Notes under the pieces: model-generated
The model's database searches: none
What the model was told of the DNA's origin: nothing
The model's input: the letters and a program-made list of their open reading frames with translations, nothing else
Shown here: in pieces, positions 43,486-51,605 of the stretch
Layout of the letters: each line of letters opens with the position of its first letter
Numbering within the stretch: the first letter of the stretch is position 1
Assembly (NCBI GenBank): GCA_937910905.1
Contig: CALEPV010000043.1
Coordinates: 8,667 to 72,666, forward strand
Reading direction: 5' to 3'
Length of the DNA stretch: 64,000 nucleotides
Source of the DNA: an uncultured Prevotellaceae bacterium
Lineage (GTDB): Bacteria > Bacteroidota > Bacteroidia > Bacteroidales > Bacteroidaceae
Made by a program: the position numbers and the translations under genes

Positions 43486-43629
43486 CAAATATACATTGCT
43501 TAGACTATGCTTCATTCAGTATTTGTTACATTTGCTTTCCTGTTTTGTTTCATTTGGCCATGGTGATACTTATTTTGAAACGAATGTAACAAAACACAGC
43601 ATCTGCTAGTATAATTCATTATATATTTG
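43486..43629. promoter_or_regulatory. divergent xyl promoter region with repeated operator-like sites
   Basis: The minus-strand -7 element TATATTTG (43493-43486) serves xylE, and a plus-strand TATATTTG (43622-43629) serves the GH43 gene; both lack a good -33 box. Between them, TTTGTTACATT (43522-43532) is repeated exactly in inverse orientation as AATGTAACAAA (43583-43593), and a third direct copy, TTTGTTTCATTTG, lies near 43544. These look like sites for a xylose-responsive regulator controlling both directions. Confidence 0.6.
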
Positions 43630-43672
43630 CAACATGACTATTCTGACCTGTTATTATCAAATCATACATACA

Positions 43673-45331
43673 ATGCACAAATTCCTCATGACGTGCCTAA
43701 TAGCAATAGTTGCATTAGGCAGCGCGGCACAGGATGCCGTATTCTCCTATTTCGAGTACACAGGTCACGACCAGTGCTTCGAGAAGGACATTAATCCTAC
43801 GACAGAGTTCCTGAACCCCATACTGGCGGGCTTCTATCCCGACCCTGCCGTATGCCGTAAGGGTGACACCTACTATCTGGTGAACTCGTCGTTCTCGTTC
43901 TTCCCCGGGGTGCCCATCTTCGAATCGAAAGACCTAGTCAACTGGCAGCAGATTGGCCATGTGCTCGACCGCGAGTCGCAGTTGCAACTGCAAGGGCAGT
44001 GGGTGTCGGGCGGCATCTATGCGCCGGCCGTCAGTTACAACGAGAAGAATGAGACTTTCTACATGATTACTACCAATGTGGGCAAGGGCGGCAACTTCTA
44101 CGTGAAAACCCGCGACCCGCACCAGGGCTGGAGCGACCCCATCTACCTGCCCAAGGTGGACGGCATAGACCCCTCGTTCCTCTTCGACCGTGATGGACGG
44201 GCCTACATCGTACACAACGCCCCCGTCTATGGCGAGGCTGAATACGAGGGGCAGCGGGCCATACGTCTGCTGGAGTTCAGCGTAGCAGGCGACAGCATCG
44301 TGGGCGAACCCACAGAGATTGTGCGCGGCGGCACGCACGTCACCGAGCACCCCATCTGGATTGAGGGGCCTCATCTCTACCATATCGGCAAGTATTACTA
44401 TCTGATGTGTGCCGAGGGCGGTACGGGCGACGGCCACAGCGAGGTTATCTTCCGTGCCAAGAAGCCTCAGGGACCGTGGGAGGAATGTCCGCACAACCCC
44501 ATCCTGACCCAACGCAACCTGAGTGACAGCCGTCCTGACAAGGTTACCTCGACAGGTCATGCCGACCTGATTCAGACTAAGGAAGGCGAATGGTGGGCTG
44601 TGTTCCTAGGTTGCCGCCCCTACGAGGGCGGCATGTACAACACCGGGCGCGAGACATTTCTGCTACCGGTGACATGGAACGACGGCTGGCCTCAGATACT
44701 TGAGAAGGGCAAGGCTGTGCCTACCGTGGTGGAGAAGAAGGGGCTGTCGGTCAGCGGCGAGACACTCACTGGCAATTTCTCCTATACCGACCGCTTCGAC
44801 GGCCAGACGCTGCACCGGCGTTGGCTCTTCCTGCGCAACCCGCTGGCCGATGCCTATACGCTCACCGCCAAGGGCCTGACACTGCATCCTTCTACGGGCA
44901 GTATTAAGCAGACCAAACCGCTGTCAGCCATCTTCTGCCGCCAGCAGCACATCTGCTGCACCGTAGAGACAGAACTGTCGTTTGCGCCAAGCTCGTCGAA
45001 GCGTCTGGCCGGAATGACCGTATTCCAGGACGAGAATCATCACCTGCTGTTCGGCAAGACCATGCTCAACGGCCGTCCCGCACTGGTACTGAAACGTGTG
45101 GAGAAGGAAGAGATGCTTATCGGCTCCTGCTTCCTGCCAGACAACGACACGCCTGTCCGCCTGAAGATTGAGGCCGACGGACGCTACTACAACTTCTACT
45201 ATGCCCTGGGCGACAACACTCTATGGCAACCTATCGCCATGGGTGTCGATGCCTCCAATGTCAGCACGGCCCGCTCCGGCGGTTTCATAGGTGCCATGAT
45301 AGGACTGTACGTAACCAAACACAACGATTAG
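43673..45331 (+). CDS. secreted GH43 beta-xylosidase/arabinofuranosidase with C-terminal lectin-like domain
   Basis: A 552-aa enzyme with a signal peptide (FLMTCLIAIVALGSAAQ). The five-bladed propeller catalytic domain is about 45-355, with the GH43 triad apparent as D57 (GFYPDPAV), D166 (DGIDPSFLF) and E231 (WIEGPHLY). A C-terminal concanavalin-like domain (about 370-550, FDGQTLHRRWLFLRNP) matches the XynB-type layout. It probably removes xylose or arabinose from xylo-oligosaccharides in the periplasm or outside. An upstream ATG at 43634 is rejected because it lies only 5 bp past the -7 element; 43673 gives the signal peptide. Confidence 0.9.
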   Translation: MHKFLMTCLIAIVALGSAAQDAVFSYFEYTGHDQCFEKDINPTTEFLNPILAGFYPDPAVCRKGDTYYLVNSSFSFFPGVPIFESKDLVNWQQIGHVLDRESQLQLQGQWVSGGIYAPAVSYNEKNETFYMITTNVGKGGNFYVKTRDPHQGWSDPIYLPKVDGIDPSFLFDRDGRAYIVHNAPVYGEAEYEGQRAIRLLEFSVAGDSIVGEPTEIVRGGTHVTEHPIWIEGPHLYHIGKYYYLMCAEGGTGDGHSEVIFRAKKPQGPWEECPHNPILTQRNLSDSRPDKVTSTGHADLIQTKEGEWWAVFLGCRPYEGGMYNTGRETFLLPVTWNDGWPQILEKGKAVPTVVEKKGLSVSGETLTGNFSYTDRFDGQTLHRRWLFLRNPLADAYTLTAKGLTLHPSTGSIKQTKPLSAIFCRQQHICCTVETELSFAPSSSKRLAGMTVFQDENHHLLFGKTMLNGRPALVLKRVEKEEMLIGSCFLPDNDTPVRLKIEADGRYYNFYYALGDNTLWQPIAMGVDASNVSTARSGGFIGAMIGLYVTKHND

Positions 45332-45332
45332 T

Positions 45333-47108
45333 ATGACAACGTATATGAAGACTCTGCTTGCCGCATGCTCCTTGCTGTGCCTCGCAGCAACCATGCATGC
45401 ACAACACGACACTGACGTTCAGTGCCGCCAGACATCCGCACTGCCGGAACTGCCGCCTATGCCCGATATACAACCGCCCAAGGCTGTGGGCAGCGTTGCA
45501 ATGGGCGATGCATCCGCTTTTCAGGAAGTACAACTCGACATACCTGTTGCCGACGGACCGTTCAAGCCCAACTGGGAGTCAATAGAACAGAACTATCCAG
45601 GTAATCCGGAGTGGCTGCGCGAAGCCAAGATAGGCTTCTGGGTACACTTCGGTCCGCAGGCTGCCGGCGAGAGCGGCGACTGGTATGCACGCAACCTGTA
45701 CAAACAAGGACACAGGGCCTACACGAACCACCTCAGACGCTACGGTCACCCGTCGGAGGTGGGCTACAAGGATGTGCTGAACGAGTGGAATCCCACCAAG
45801 TTAGACCCGGAGGCACTGACGGCACTGTATCAGAAGGCCGGAGCACGCTTTCTGATGATACAGGGCGTACACCACGATAACTACGACCTGTGGAACTCGC
45901 GCTACCAGCCCTGGAACTCTGTGAATGTAGGTCCGAAGCGCGACCTGTTGCACGAGTGGGTCACCGCCTGCCGCAAGCATGGGATGCATTATGGCGTCAC
46001 GTTCCACCACGAGTATACGTGGTGGTGGTGGCAAACGGCCTTCGGTGCCGACAGGACGGGCGACAAGGCGGGTGTGCCCTATGACGGTAACCTGACGCTG
46101 GCCGACGGCAAAGGCAAGTGGTGGGAAGGGCTGGATCCGCGCCGCCTCTACGGTATCGACCTGCGCGAGTACGAGAGTGTCGAGGAAAAGGCACGCACCG
46201 ACTGGAACGCGCCCAACGACGGCATCTACACCGGCCATCTCGACTATGCCAAGTGGTATGCCACTCAGTGGGCACTGCGCATGATGGACGTGGTGGTGAA
46301 CTACGACCCCGACTTCATCTACACCGACGGTATCACCCAAGGGCCATTTGTGGGCGACGGCACGGGCACCGGCTATAAGTGCAACGCCATGCAGACAGTG
46401 CTGGCCGACTACTACAACCGCACCCTCCAGCGGCGCGGCGAAGTCAATACCTTCAGCATCATCAAGTTCCGACGCCCCACCAACGGAGCCGTAAACACAG
46501 CCGAGTTCGGTTTCCCCGACAGCATCATCACCTCGCAACCCTGGATACGCGAGGCTCCCGTAGGCGACTGGTTCTATTCACCAGGATTTATATATGATGC
46601 CGCCACCGTTGTACGCTTCATCATAGAAGCTGTCAGTCGCGACGGCAACGTAGCACTGAACATTCCCCTGCGACCTGATGGATCCATCGAAGATGCCTGT
46701 GTCGATATGCTCGAGAGAGTCGGACAGTGGCTGAAGGTCAACGGCCAAGCCATCTACGGCAGCCATGCCTGGACAACCATCGGCGAGGGCGAGACGAAGA
46801 ACGGCAAACTGAAGACGATGCCGGGCGGCAATCTGGGGAGAGCACATGCTGACTTTCCATACACACCCGACGACATACGTTTCACCGTGGGCAAGGACAG
46901 CAGCCTCTATGCCTTCACGCTGGCTGTGCCTCAACCTGAACAGACACTCTGTATCAAGAGCCTCGCCAAAGGCAGTATGCCTATAAAGAATGTTACCTTG
47001 TTAGGCTATCAGGGGCAAATACAATGGGAACAAACAACAGACGGACTATCTATCGTTTGCCCCCATCAAATGCCATGTTTATATGCCGTTACCTTTTGCA
47101 TTCAGTAA
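45333..47108 (+). CDS. secreted GH29-type alpha-L-fucosidase-like enzyme
   Basis: A 591-aa exported protein (signal peptide about 1-23; the alternative start MKTLLAAC at 45345 is equally good). The (beta/alpha)8 domain shows GH29 features: KIGFWVHFGPQAAGESGDWY, ARFLMIQGVHHDNYDLWNSR, HYGVTFHHEY and PDFIYTDG, where D332 is the expected nucleophile. FIIEAVSRDGNVALNIPLRP matches the conserved 'K-N/S-G-N-L-L-L-N' stretch. It begins one base after the GH43 stop, so the two are co-translated. The linkage to xylose genes suggests removal of a fucose or related side chain; exact specificity is not readable. Confidence 0.86.
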   Translation: MTTYMKTLLAACSLLCLAATMHAQHDTDVQCRQTSALPELPPMPDIQPPKAVGSVAMGDASAFQEVQLDIPVADGPFKPNWESIEQNYPGNPEWLREAKIGFWVHFGPQAAGESGDWYARNLYKQGHRAYTNHLRRYGHPSEVGYKDVLNEWNPTKLDPEALTALYQKAGARFLMIQGVHHDNYDLWNSRYQPWNSVNVGPKRDLLHEWVTACRKHGMHYGVTFHHEYTWWWWQTAFGADRTGDKAGVPYDGNLTLADGKGKWWEGLDPRRLYGIDLREYESVEEKARTDWNAPNDGIYTGHLDYAKWYATQWALRMMDVVVNYDPDFIYTDGITQGPFVGDGTGTGYKCNAMQTVLADYYNRTLQRRGEVNTFSIIKFRRPTNGAVNTAEFGFPDSIITSQPWIREAPVGDWFYSPGFIYDAATVVRFIIEAVSRDGNVALNIPLRPDGSIEDACVDMLERVGQWLKVNGQAIYGSHAWTTIGEGETKNGKLKTMPGGNLGRAHADFPYTPDDIRFTVGKDSSLYAFTLAVPQPEQTLCIKSLAKGSMPIKNVTLLGYQGQIQWEQTTDGLSIVCPHQMPCLYAVTFCIQ

Positions 47109-47130
47109 AGGGTAACGGCATACCCTTATT
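47108..47130. terminator. bidirectional terminator between GH29 and uxuB
   Basis: AAGGGTA (47108-47114) and TACCCTT (47121-47127) form a 7-bp stem with a 6-nt loop, followed by ATTTAT on the plus strand. It separates two convergent operons. Confidence 0.65.
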
Positions 47131-48716
47131 TATCTTGCGCTTACATATTTGTGCAGTGTCGCCCTTACCGCACCGTTGCCGGCGAAGAGTTCCTGCACCA
47201 TGCCCTCTATCTGCTCGCCCAGACCGGCCTCGTAGAGGTCAAGACCGAATACATCCTGACGGCTGTAGAGTTGACGCAGGCAACTGTAGTCCTGCTGGGG
47301 TCTGCCCACCTCAAGCGGAGCAACGATCTGCTGCAACTCCGCAAGCATGGGATCGGGCGAAGGGTCGAAGGGAGTGCCGTCGTCTTTGATACCTTTCAGG
47401 TAGCGGGCATAGCCTGCCAGAACGAGCGGGATGAGCACGAGGTTCTGCATGTCCAGACCTCGGGCGATGTACTTCTTGATGGTCTCGCCAAAGCGGATAG
47501 GGAGTTTCTGAGATGTGTCCATAGCGATGCGCTGCGGAGCGTCGGGCATGAAGGGATTGGGCAGGCGGCGGTTGATGACAGCTCCGATGAACTCATACGG
47601 GTTCAGAACTCCCGGGTCGGTCACCACGGGCATAGCCTCGATGTAGCCAATCTTCTGGATGAAGGTGCGCAGGTCCTTGTCCTGCATCTCGGCACTGATG
47701 AGGGTGTAGCCCAGCAGACATCCGTAGATGCTCATGGCGGTGTGGAGGGGGTTGAGGCATGTGGTCACTTTCATCGTCTCCACCTTATCGACGGTCTCGC
47801 GTGTGGTGTAAAGCGCGCCACCCAGATCGAGGGGCGGGCGGCCGTTGGTGTAGTGGTCCTCGATGACCAGGTACTGCGTTTCCTCGGCATTCACGAACGG
47901 CGCGGTGAAGGTGTGGCGTTCCGTCTCGATGTAGTTGTTGTCCTCAAAGCCGTCGGCCTCAAGGAGTTCCTTCACCTTCTGGTGGGGTCGCGGGGTGATT
48001 TTGTCTATCATCGACCAGGGGAATGTCACCTTGGTCTCATCGCAGAGATAGTCGAGGAAGGCCTGCGGCACGAGGCCGTCGTTCACCCACCGTCCGGCAT
48101 AGGCCATGACACCGGCTCGCACCTTGTCGCCGTTGTGCGAGCAGTTGTCCATGGACTGTACTGTCAGCGGGAAGCCCCCTGCCTGCCAGCGTTCGTAGAG
48201 CAGAGCCGTCACCTTGCCCAAGGCGAAGACGGGGTTCATCCCGCGTGCCAGGTCGGCCTCGTTGAAGCCGTAGCCTTTCTCGGTGATGGTGAATGAGATC
48301 ATCTGCAGCGAGGGGTTGCGGAAAATCTCCACAAGCCTCTGCCAGTCGGGGAACTGCGGGTCGGCCTTGAGGGCCTCGGTGACGCTTGCGATGACTTTCT
48401 TCTCGATGTTGCCGTCGCCCTGTAGCGAGACGAGCAGCGAGAGGTTGTCGTAGGGGGTGTAGGCCTTGTCGATGACCTCGAAGTCGAAGGTCTCTGCCAC
48501 GATGACGCCTCGGTCGTACTTGCCCGTGTTCAGCGCGTCGTTGAGGATGGCGGCGGGGAAGGCACGGAAGATGTTGCCACCGCCGAAGTGCACCCACGTG
48601 GGGTTCTTGGCCGTGTTCGCGCGCACGGCCTGTATGTCGAAGTTGGGGAGCCGGTAGCCCTTTTGCTCCCATTCTGCGGCGTTGAGGCTGCCGCTTAATA
48701 AGTCAGTAAGTTTCAT
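47130..48716 (-). CDS. uxuB: fructuronate reductase (mannitol dehydrogenase family)
   Basis: A 528-aa long-chain polyol dehydrogenase that reduces D-fructuronate to D-mannonate with NADH. The N-terminal nucleotide-binding region has WVHFGGGNIFRAFPA, and the domain junction has SFTITEKGY. The catalytic region is KVTTCLNPLHTAMSIYG, holding the family K, N and H. Mannitol dehydrogenases share this fold, so the assignment rests on uxuA directly upstream and uxaC in the same operon. It is the last gene of the minus-strand xylan/uronate series. Confidence 0.9.
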   Translation of the reverse strand: MKLTDLLSGSLNAAEWEQKGYRLPNFDIQAVRANTAKNPTWVHFGGGNIFRAFPAAILNDALNTGKYDRGVIVAETFDFEVIDKAYTPYDNLSLLVSLQGDGNIEKKVIASVTEALKADPQFPDWQRLVEIFRNPSLQMISFTITEKGYGFNEADLARGMNPVFALGKVTALLYERWQAGGFPLTVQSMDNCSHNGDKVRAGVMAYAGRWVNDGLVPQAFLDYLCDETKVTFPWSMIDKITPRPHQKVKELLEADGFEDNNYIETERHTFTAPFVNAEETQYLVIEDHYTNGRPPLDLGGALYTTRETVDKVETMKVTTCLNPLHTAMSIYGCLLGYTLISAEMQDKDLRTFIQKIGYIEAMPVVTDPGVLNPYEFIGAVINRRLPNPFMPDAPQRIAMDTSQKLPIRFGETIKKYIARGLDMQNLVLIPLVLAGYARYLKGIKDDGTPFDPSPDPMLAELQQIVAPLEVGRPQQDYSCLRQLYSRQDVFGLDLYEAGLGEQIEGMVQELFAGNGAVRATLHKYVSAR

Positions 48717-48816
48717 GCTTTGGGTTTCAAGTTTCAGGTTTAACTTCGTTGACTCTTGTCACGACTCGGCCAACCGTGCAAGCACGATGGCTCTCGCTGC
48801 TCCAAGAGTTCAGGTT
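48717..48816. repeat. uxuA-uxuB gap with short heptamer run
   Basis: This 100-bp gap holds GGGTTTC, AAGTTTC and AGGTTTA (48722-48742) at 7-bp period just upstream of uxuB, and related GTTTCAG sequence near the uxuA stop. These heptamers are the reverse complement of the array at 31728. No promoter consensus was seen. Confidence 0.6.
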
Positions 48817-50070
48817 TCAGTCGAAGAATCCCGGCTGCTTGTAGGGGATGCCCAGCTCGCGATCCACGGTGGCGAGGATGCCCTGCACCTGTGCCATGGC
48901 GAACATGCGGCCCAGCAACGTATAGCCTGCGTTGTGGCCGTGGCTGCTCTCGTCGAAGATGCCGCCGGGTTCATCGGTGAGGGTCATGCCGTGGTCCACA
49001 CGCATGGGGAGGTTCGGGTTCTCCTGCTCGAAGATGCGGCACAGCTCGATGAGGTCGGCTCTTCCGCCCAGGTGCGAAGCCTCGGTGAAGTCGCCGTTGG
49101 GGAAGATGTGGCACGAGCGCAGGTGTACGAAGTGTGTGCGCGGTGCGAACTTCTTCGCCAGCCAGACTACGTTGTTGTAGGCTCCGGCAGAGAGGCTGCC
49201 GGCACAGAAGGTGAGTCCGTTGTGCTTGTTGGGTACGGCATCGAGGAACCACTGTATGTCGTCCTCGGTGCGCACGATGCGCGGCAGCCCCAGGATTTCG
49301 ATGGGCGGGTCGTCGGGGTGCACACACAAGTTCATGTTGCACTCCTCACACACCGGCATGACGGCTTCGAGGAAGTACTTCATGTTCTGGCGCAGCTGTG
49401 CCTTGTCGATGCCCTTGTAGAGGTCGAGGAACTCACGGAACTTCTGCACGGGTGCCTCGTCGTTCTCGCTGAAGTTGCCGCTGACGAAGCCCTGTGTCTT
49501 GATGACGATGTTCTCCACCAGTTTGTGGTCCTGCTCGGGAGTCATGGACCTGGCCAGCGCGTCGGCCTCGGCCAGCACATCACGCCCCTCGCCGTAGCCC
49601 TCTGGGAAGCGGAAGGCAGCCCATTCCTCGCGCGCACCCGCGCGCTTCAATATATAGATGTCGAAGTATGCAAACTCGCCATAGTTGAAGTAGAGGTTCG
49701 ATGCGCCGTTGGGGTTGGCATGTGCCAGGTCGGTGCGTGCCCAGTCGAGCACGGGCATGAAGTTGTAGCAGACGCAGTGTATGCCCTCGGCCGCGAGGTT
49801 GCGCAGCGACTGCCTATAGACCTCTATCTGCTCGTCGCGGTCGGGGCCGCCATACTTGATGGTTTCCACCACCGGCAGGCTCTCCACCACGCTCCAGCGC
49901 ATGCCATAGCTCTCTATGTACTCACGCAGGTCGCGGATGCGCTCGCGCGTCCACACCTCGCCGAGTGGCACGTCGTGCAGGGCTGTGACGATGCCCTCCA
50001 CCCCGATTTGTCTTAACTGGGCAAGAGTGATCTTATCCTTCTTGCCGAACCAACGCCATGTTCTTTCCAT
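48817..50070 (-). CDS. uxuA: mannonate dehydratase
   Basis: UxuA (417 aa) dehydrates D-mannonate to 2-keto-3-deoxygluconate. It belongs to the xylose-isomerase-like TIM-barrel family. Motifs: TWRWFGKKDKITLAQLRQIG at the N-terminus, NLCVHPDDPPIEILGLPRIV with metal-binding His, GLTFCAGSLSAG, FVHLRSCH and MRVDHGMTLTDEPG near the C-terminus. Length and spacing are normal. It is flanked by uxuB and a hexuronate permease. Confidence 0.97.
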   Translation of the reverse strand: MERTWRWFGKKDKITLAQLRQIGVEGIVTALHDVPLGEVWTRERIRDLREYIESYGMRWSVVESLPVVETIKYGGPDRDEQIEVYRQSLRNLAAEGIHCVCYNFMPVLDWARTDLAHANPNGASNLYFNYGEFAYFDIYILKRAGAREEWAAFRFPEGYGEGRDVLAEADALARSMTPEQDHKLVENIVIKTQGFVSGNFSENDEAPVQKFREFLDLYKGIDKAQLRQNMKYFLEAVMPVCEECNMNLCVHPDDPPIEILGLPRIVRTEDDIQWFLDAVPNKHNGLTFCAGSLSAGAYNNVVWLAKKFAPRTHFVHLRSCHIFPNGDFTEASHLGGRADLIELCRIFEQENPNLPMRVDHGMTLTDEPGGIFDESSHGHNAGYTLLGRMFAMAQVQGILATVDRELGIPYKQPGFFD

Positions 50071-50077
50071 ATCTTTT

Positions 50078-50114
50078 CGTTATTACGTTGTATCGTTATT
50101 ACGTTATCACGTTG
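50078..50114. repeat. octamer array upstream of uxuA
   Basis: Exact-period 8-bp units CGTTATTA, CGTTGTAT, CGTTATTA, CGTTATCA and a partial fifth fill almost the whole gap between the permease stop (50117) and the uxuA start (50070). The family is the same as at 40268 and 56602. Confidence 0.9.
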
Positions 50115-50116
50115 CA

Positions 50117-51565
50117 TTACATTTCCACCTTTCGGTAGTGAGGGACGAGGGCCTTGATGCAGCACCATGCAACGATGTATGCCACTGCGCAATAGCAGAA
50201 CACCATCATGTAGGCGGCAGGCTTGCCCTCGACGCCGAAGAAGGTGAAGGCTGCGCCCTGGCCCTCGGCATATGTGAAGAGCATTCCCGAACCCTTGTTG
50301 ATGGCGAATGAGCATAGCCCGCCGAACATCGTTCCGATGCCGGTGATGGTGGCCACGGCCGACTTGGGAAACATGTCGCCGATGGTGGAATAGAGGTTTG
50401 CCGACCATGCTTGGTGTCCTGCCCCTGCCACGCCGATGATGATGCAAGGCCACCATGGCGAGACGTCGGCCAGCGGCTGTGCGAACATGGCGAAGACGGG
50501 CATGAAGGCAAAGATGAGCATCGCCCTCATGCGTCCGGCATAGGGGTTCATGCCGTGGCGCTCGACGAAGAACTTCGGCAGATAGCCGCCACCGATGGAC
50601 ACCAGCGTCACAATGAGATAGAGCACGAATATCAGTGCCTGTCCCATGCCCGATGACGAGGGATAGCCCAGCTCCGAGAAGTAGGCCGGTGCCCAGAAGA
50701 GGAGGAACCACCACACGCCGTCCGTCAGCAGCTTGCCGACGATGAAGGCCCACGTCTGGCGGAAGGTGAAGTAACGCAGCAGCCCCACTCCCTTCTCTTC
50801 GGCTGAGGGCGACGTGATTGTCTGGGCCGTTGCGGGGGTGGCATGGCTCTCGTCCTGGTGTATGTACTCCAGCTCTGCGGCGTTGACGAAGCGGCTCTTG
50901 GCGGGCGGTTCATAGAGCACGAACCACAGTCCGGCCCAGATGAAGCCTATGCCGCCGATGATGATGAAAGCCATCTCCCACCCGAGGTGCTGTGCCAGGA
51001 GGGGAATGGTGAGCGGTGCGGCCAGTGCTCCCACCGACGCGCCGGCGTTGAAGATCGATGTTGCCAGCGCACGGTCTTTCTTGGGGAAGTACTCTGCCGT
51101 GACCTTGATGGCTGCGGGGAAGTTGCCGGCCTCGCCCGTGGCGAGGACGATGCGGCAGGCCAGGAAGAGCCATACGCTGATGGTTGTCACCGTCAGCGCC
51201 AGTTCTGTGCCGTCCTCCACGGCCAGCAGGGCGGCCTTGGAGGGCAGCCCCGTGAGCCGCATCGTGGCCCAGCCGCATCCTGCGTGGAGGCATGCGCCCA
51301 CGGACCACACCACGATGGCCGTGATGTAGCCTCGCTTTGTGCCGAGCCAGTCGATGACCCGCCCTGCGAAGAGCGAGATGAAGGCATAGAAGATGGAGAA
51401 TATGGCCACGATGTTGCCATAGTTGTTGTCGTTCCAGTGGAACTCAGGGGCGATAAAGTCCTTCCACGTCAGCGAAAGGACCTGACGGTCGAGGTAGTTG
51501 ACGGTTGTGGCCACGAAGAGCAGGCTGCATATCCACCATCGCCAGTTAGTTTTACGATTTGCCAT
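50117..51565 (-). CDS. hexuronate transporter, ACS-type MFS (ExuT-like)
   Basis: A 482-aa MFS permease of the anion:cation symporter branch. Helix 1 reads WWICSLLFVATTVNYLDRQV, the family hallmark NYLDRQxL. Loop 2-3 has AGRVIDWLGTKRGY, and FPAAIKVTAEYFPKKDRALAT is the conserved stretch after helix 4. It should import glucuronate or galacturonate by proton symport. A central hydrophilic loop (about 210-245) is normal. I prefer the ATG at 51565 over a GTG four codons earlier. It lies between uxaC and uxuA. Confidence 0.9.
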   Translation of the reverse strand: MANRKTNWRWWICSLLFVATTVNYLDRQVLSLTWKDFIAPEFHWNDNNYGNIVAIFSIFYAFISLFAGRVIDWLGTKRGYITAIVVWSVGACLHAGCGWATMRLTGLPSKAALLAVEDGTELALTVTTISVWLFLACRIVLATGEAGNFPAAIKVTAEYFPKKDRALATSIFNAGASVGALAAPLTIPLLAQHLGWEMAFIIIGGIGFIWAGLWFVLYEPPAKSRFVNAAELEYIHQDESHATPATAQTITSPSAEEKGVGLLRYFTFRQTWAFIVGKLLTDGVWWFLLFWAPAYFSELGYPSSSGMGQALIFVLYLIVTLVSIGGGYLPKFFVERHGMNPYAGRMRAMLIFAFMPVFAMFAQPLADVSPWWPCIIIGVAGAGHQAWSANLYSTIGDMFPKSAVATITGIGTMFGGLCSFAINKGSGMLFTYAEGQGAAFTFFGVEGKPAAYMMVFCYCAVAYIVAWCCIKALVPHYRKVEM

Positions 51566-51584
51566 CTTATCATTCACCTTTTAA

Positions 51585-51605
51585 GGGTTTAGCGTTTAGC
51601 TGTTT
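51585..51605. repeat. short heptamer run over the uxaC stop
   Basis: GGGTTTA, GCGTTTA and GCTGTTT at 7-bp period overlap the uxaC stop codon and the space before the permease gene. It is only three units, so chance is possible. Confidence 0.4.

Noticed and set aside
43634..43672. Upstream start of the GH43 gene
   Set aside because: It would lie only 5 bp downstream of the -7 element, too close to the transcript start, and would mask the signal peptide.
47151..48296. 381-codon open frame opposite uxuB
   Set aside because: It is a shadow of the uxuB coding strand with no family motif.
47130..48716. Mannitol dehydrogenase
   Set aside because: The family cannot separate the two by eye, but direct linkage to uxuA and uxaC makes fructuronate reductase far more likely.
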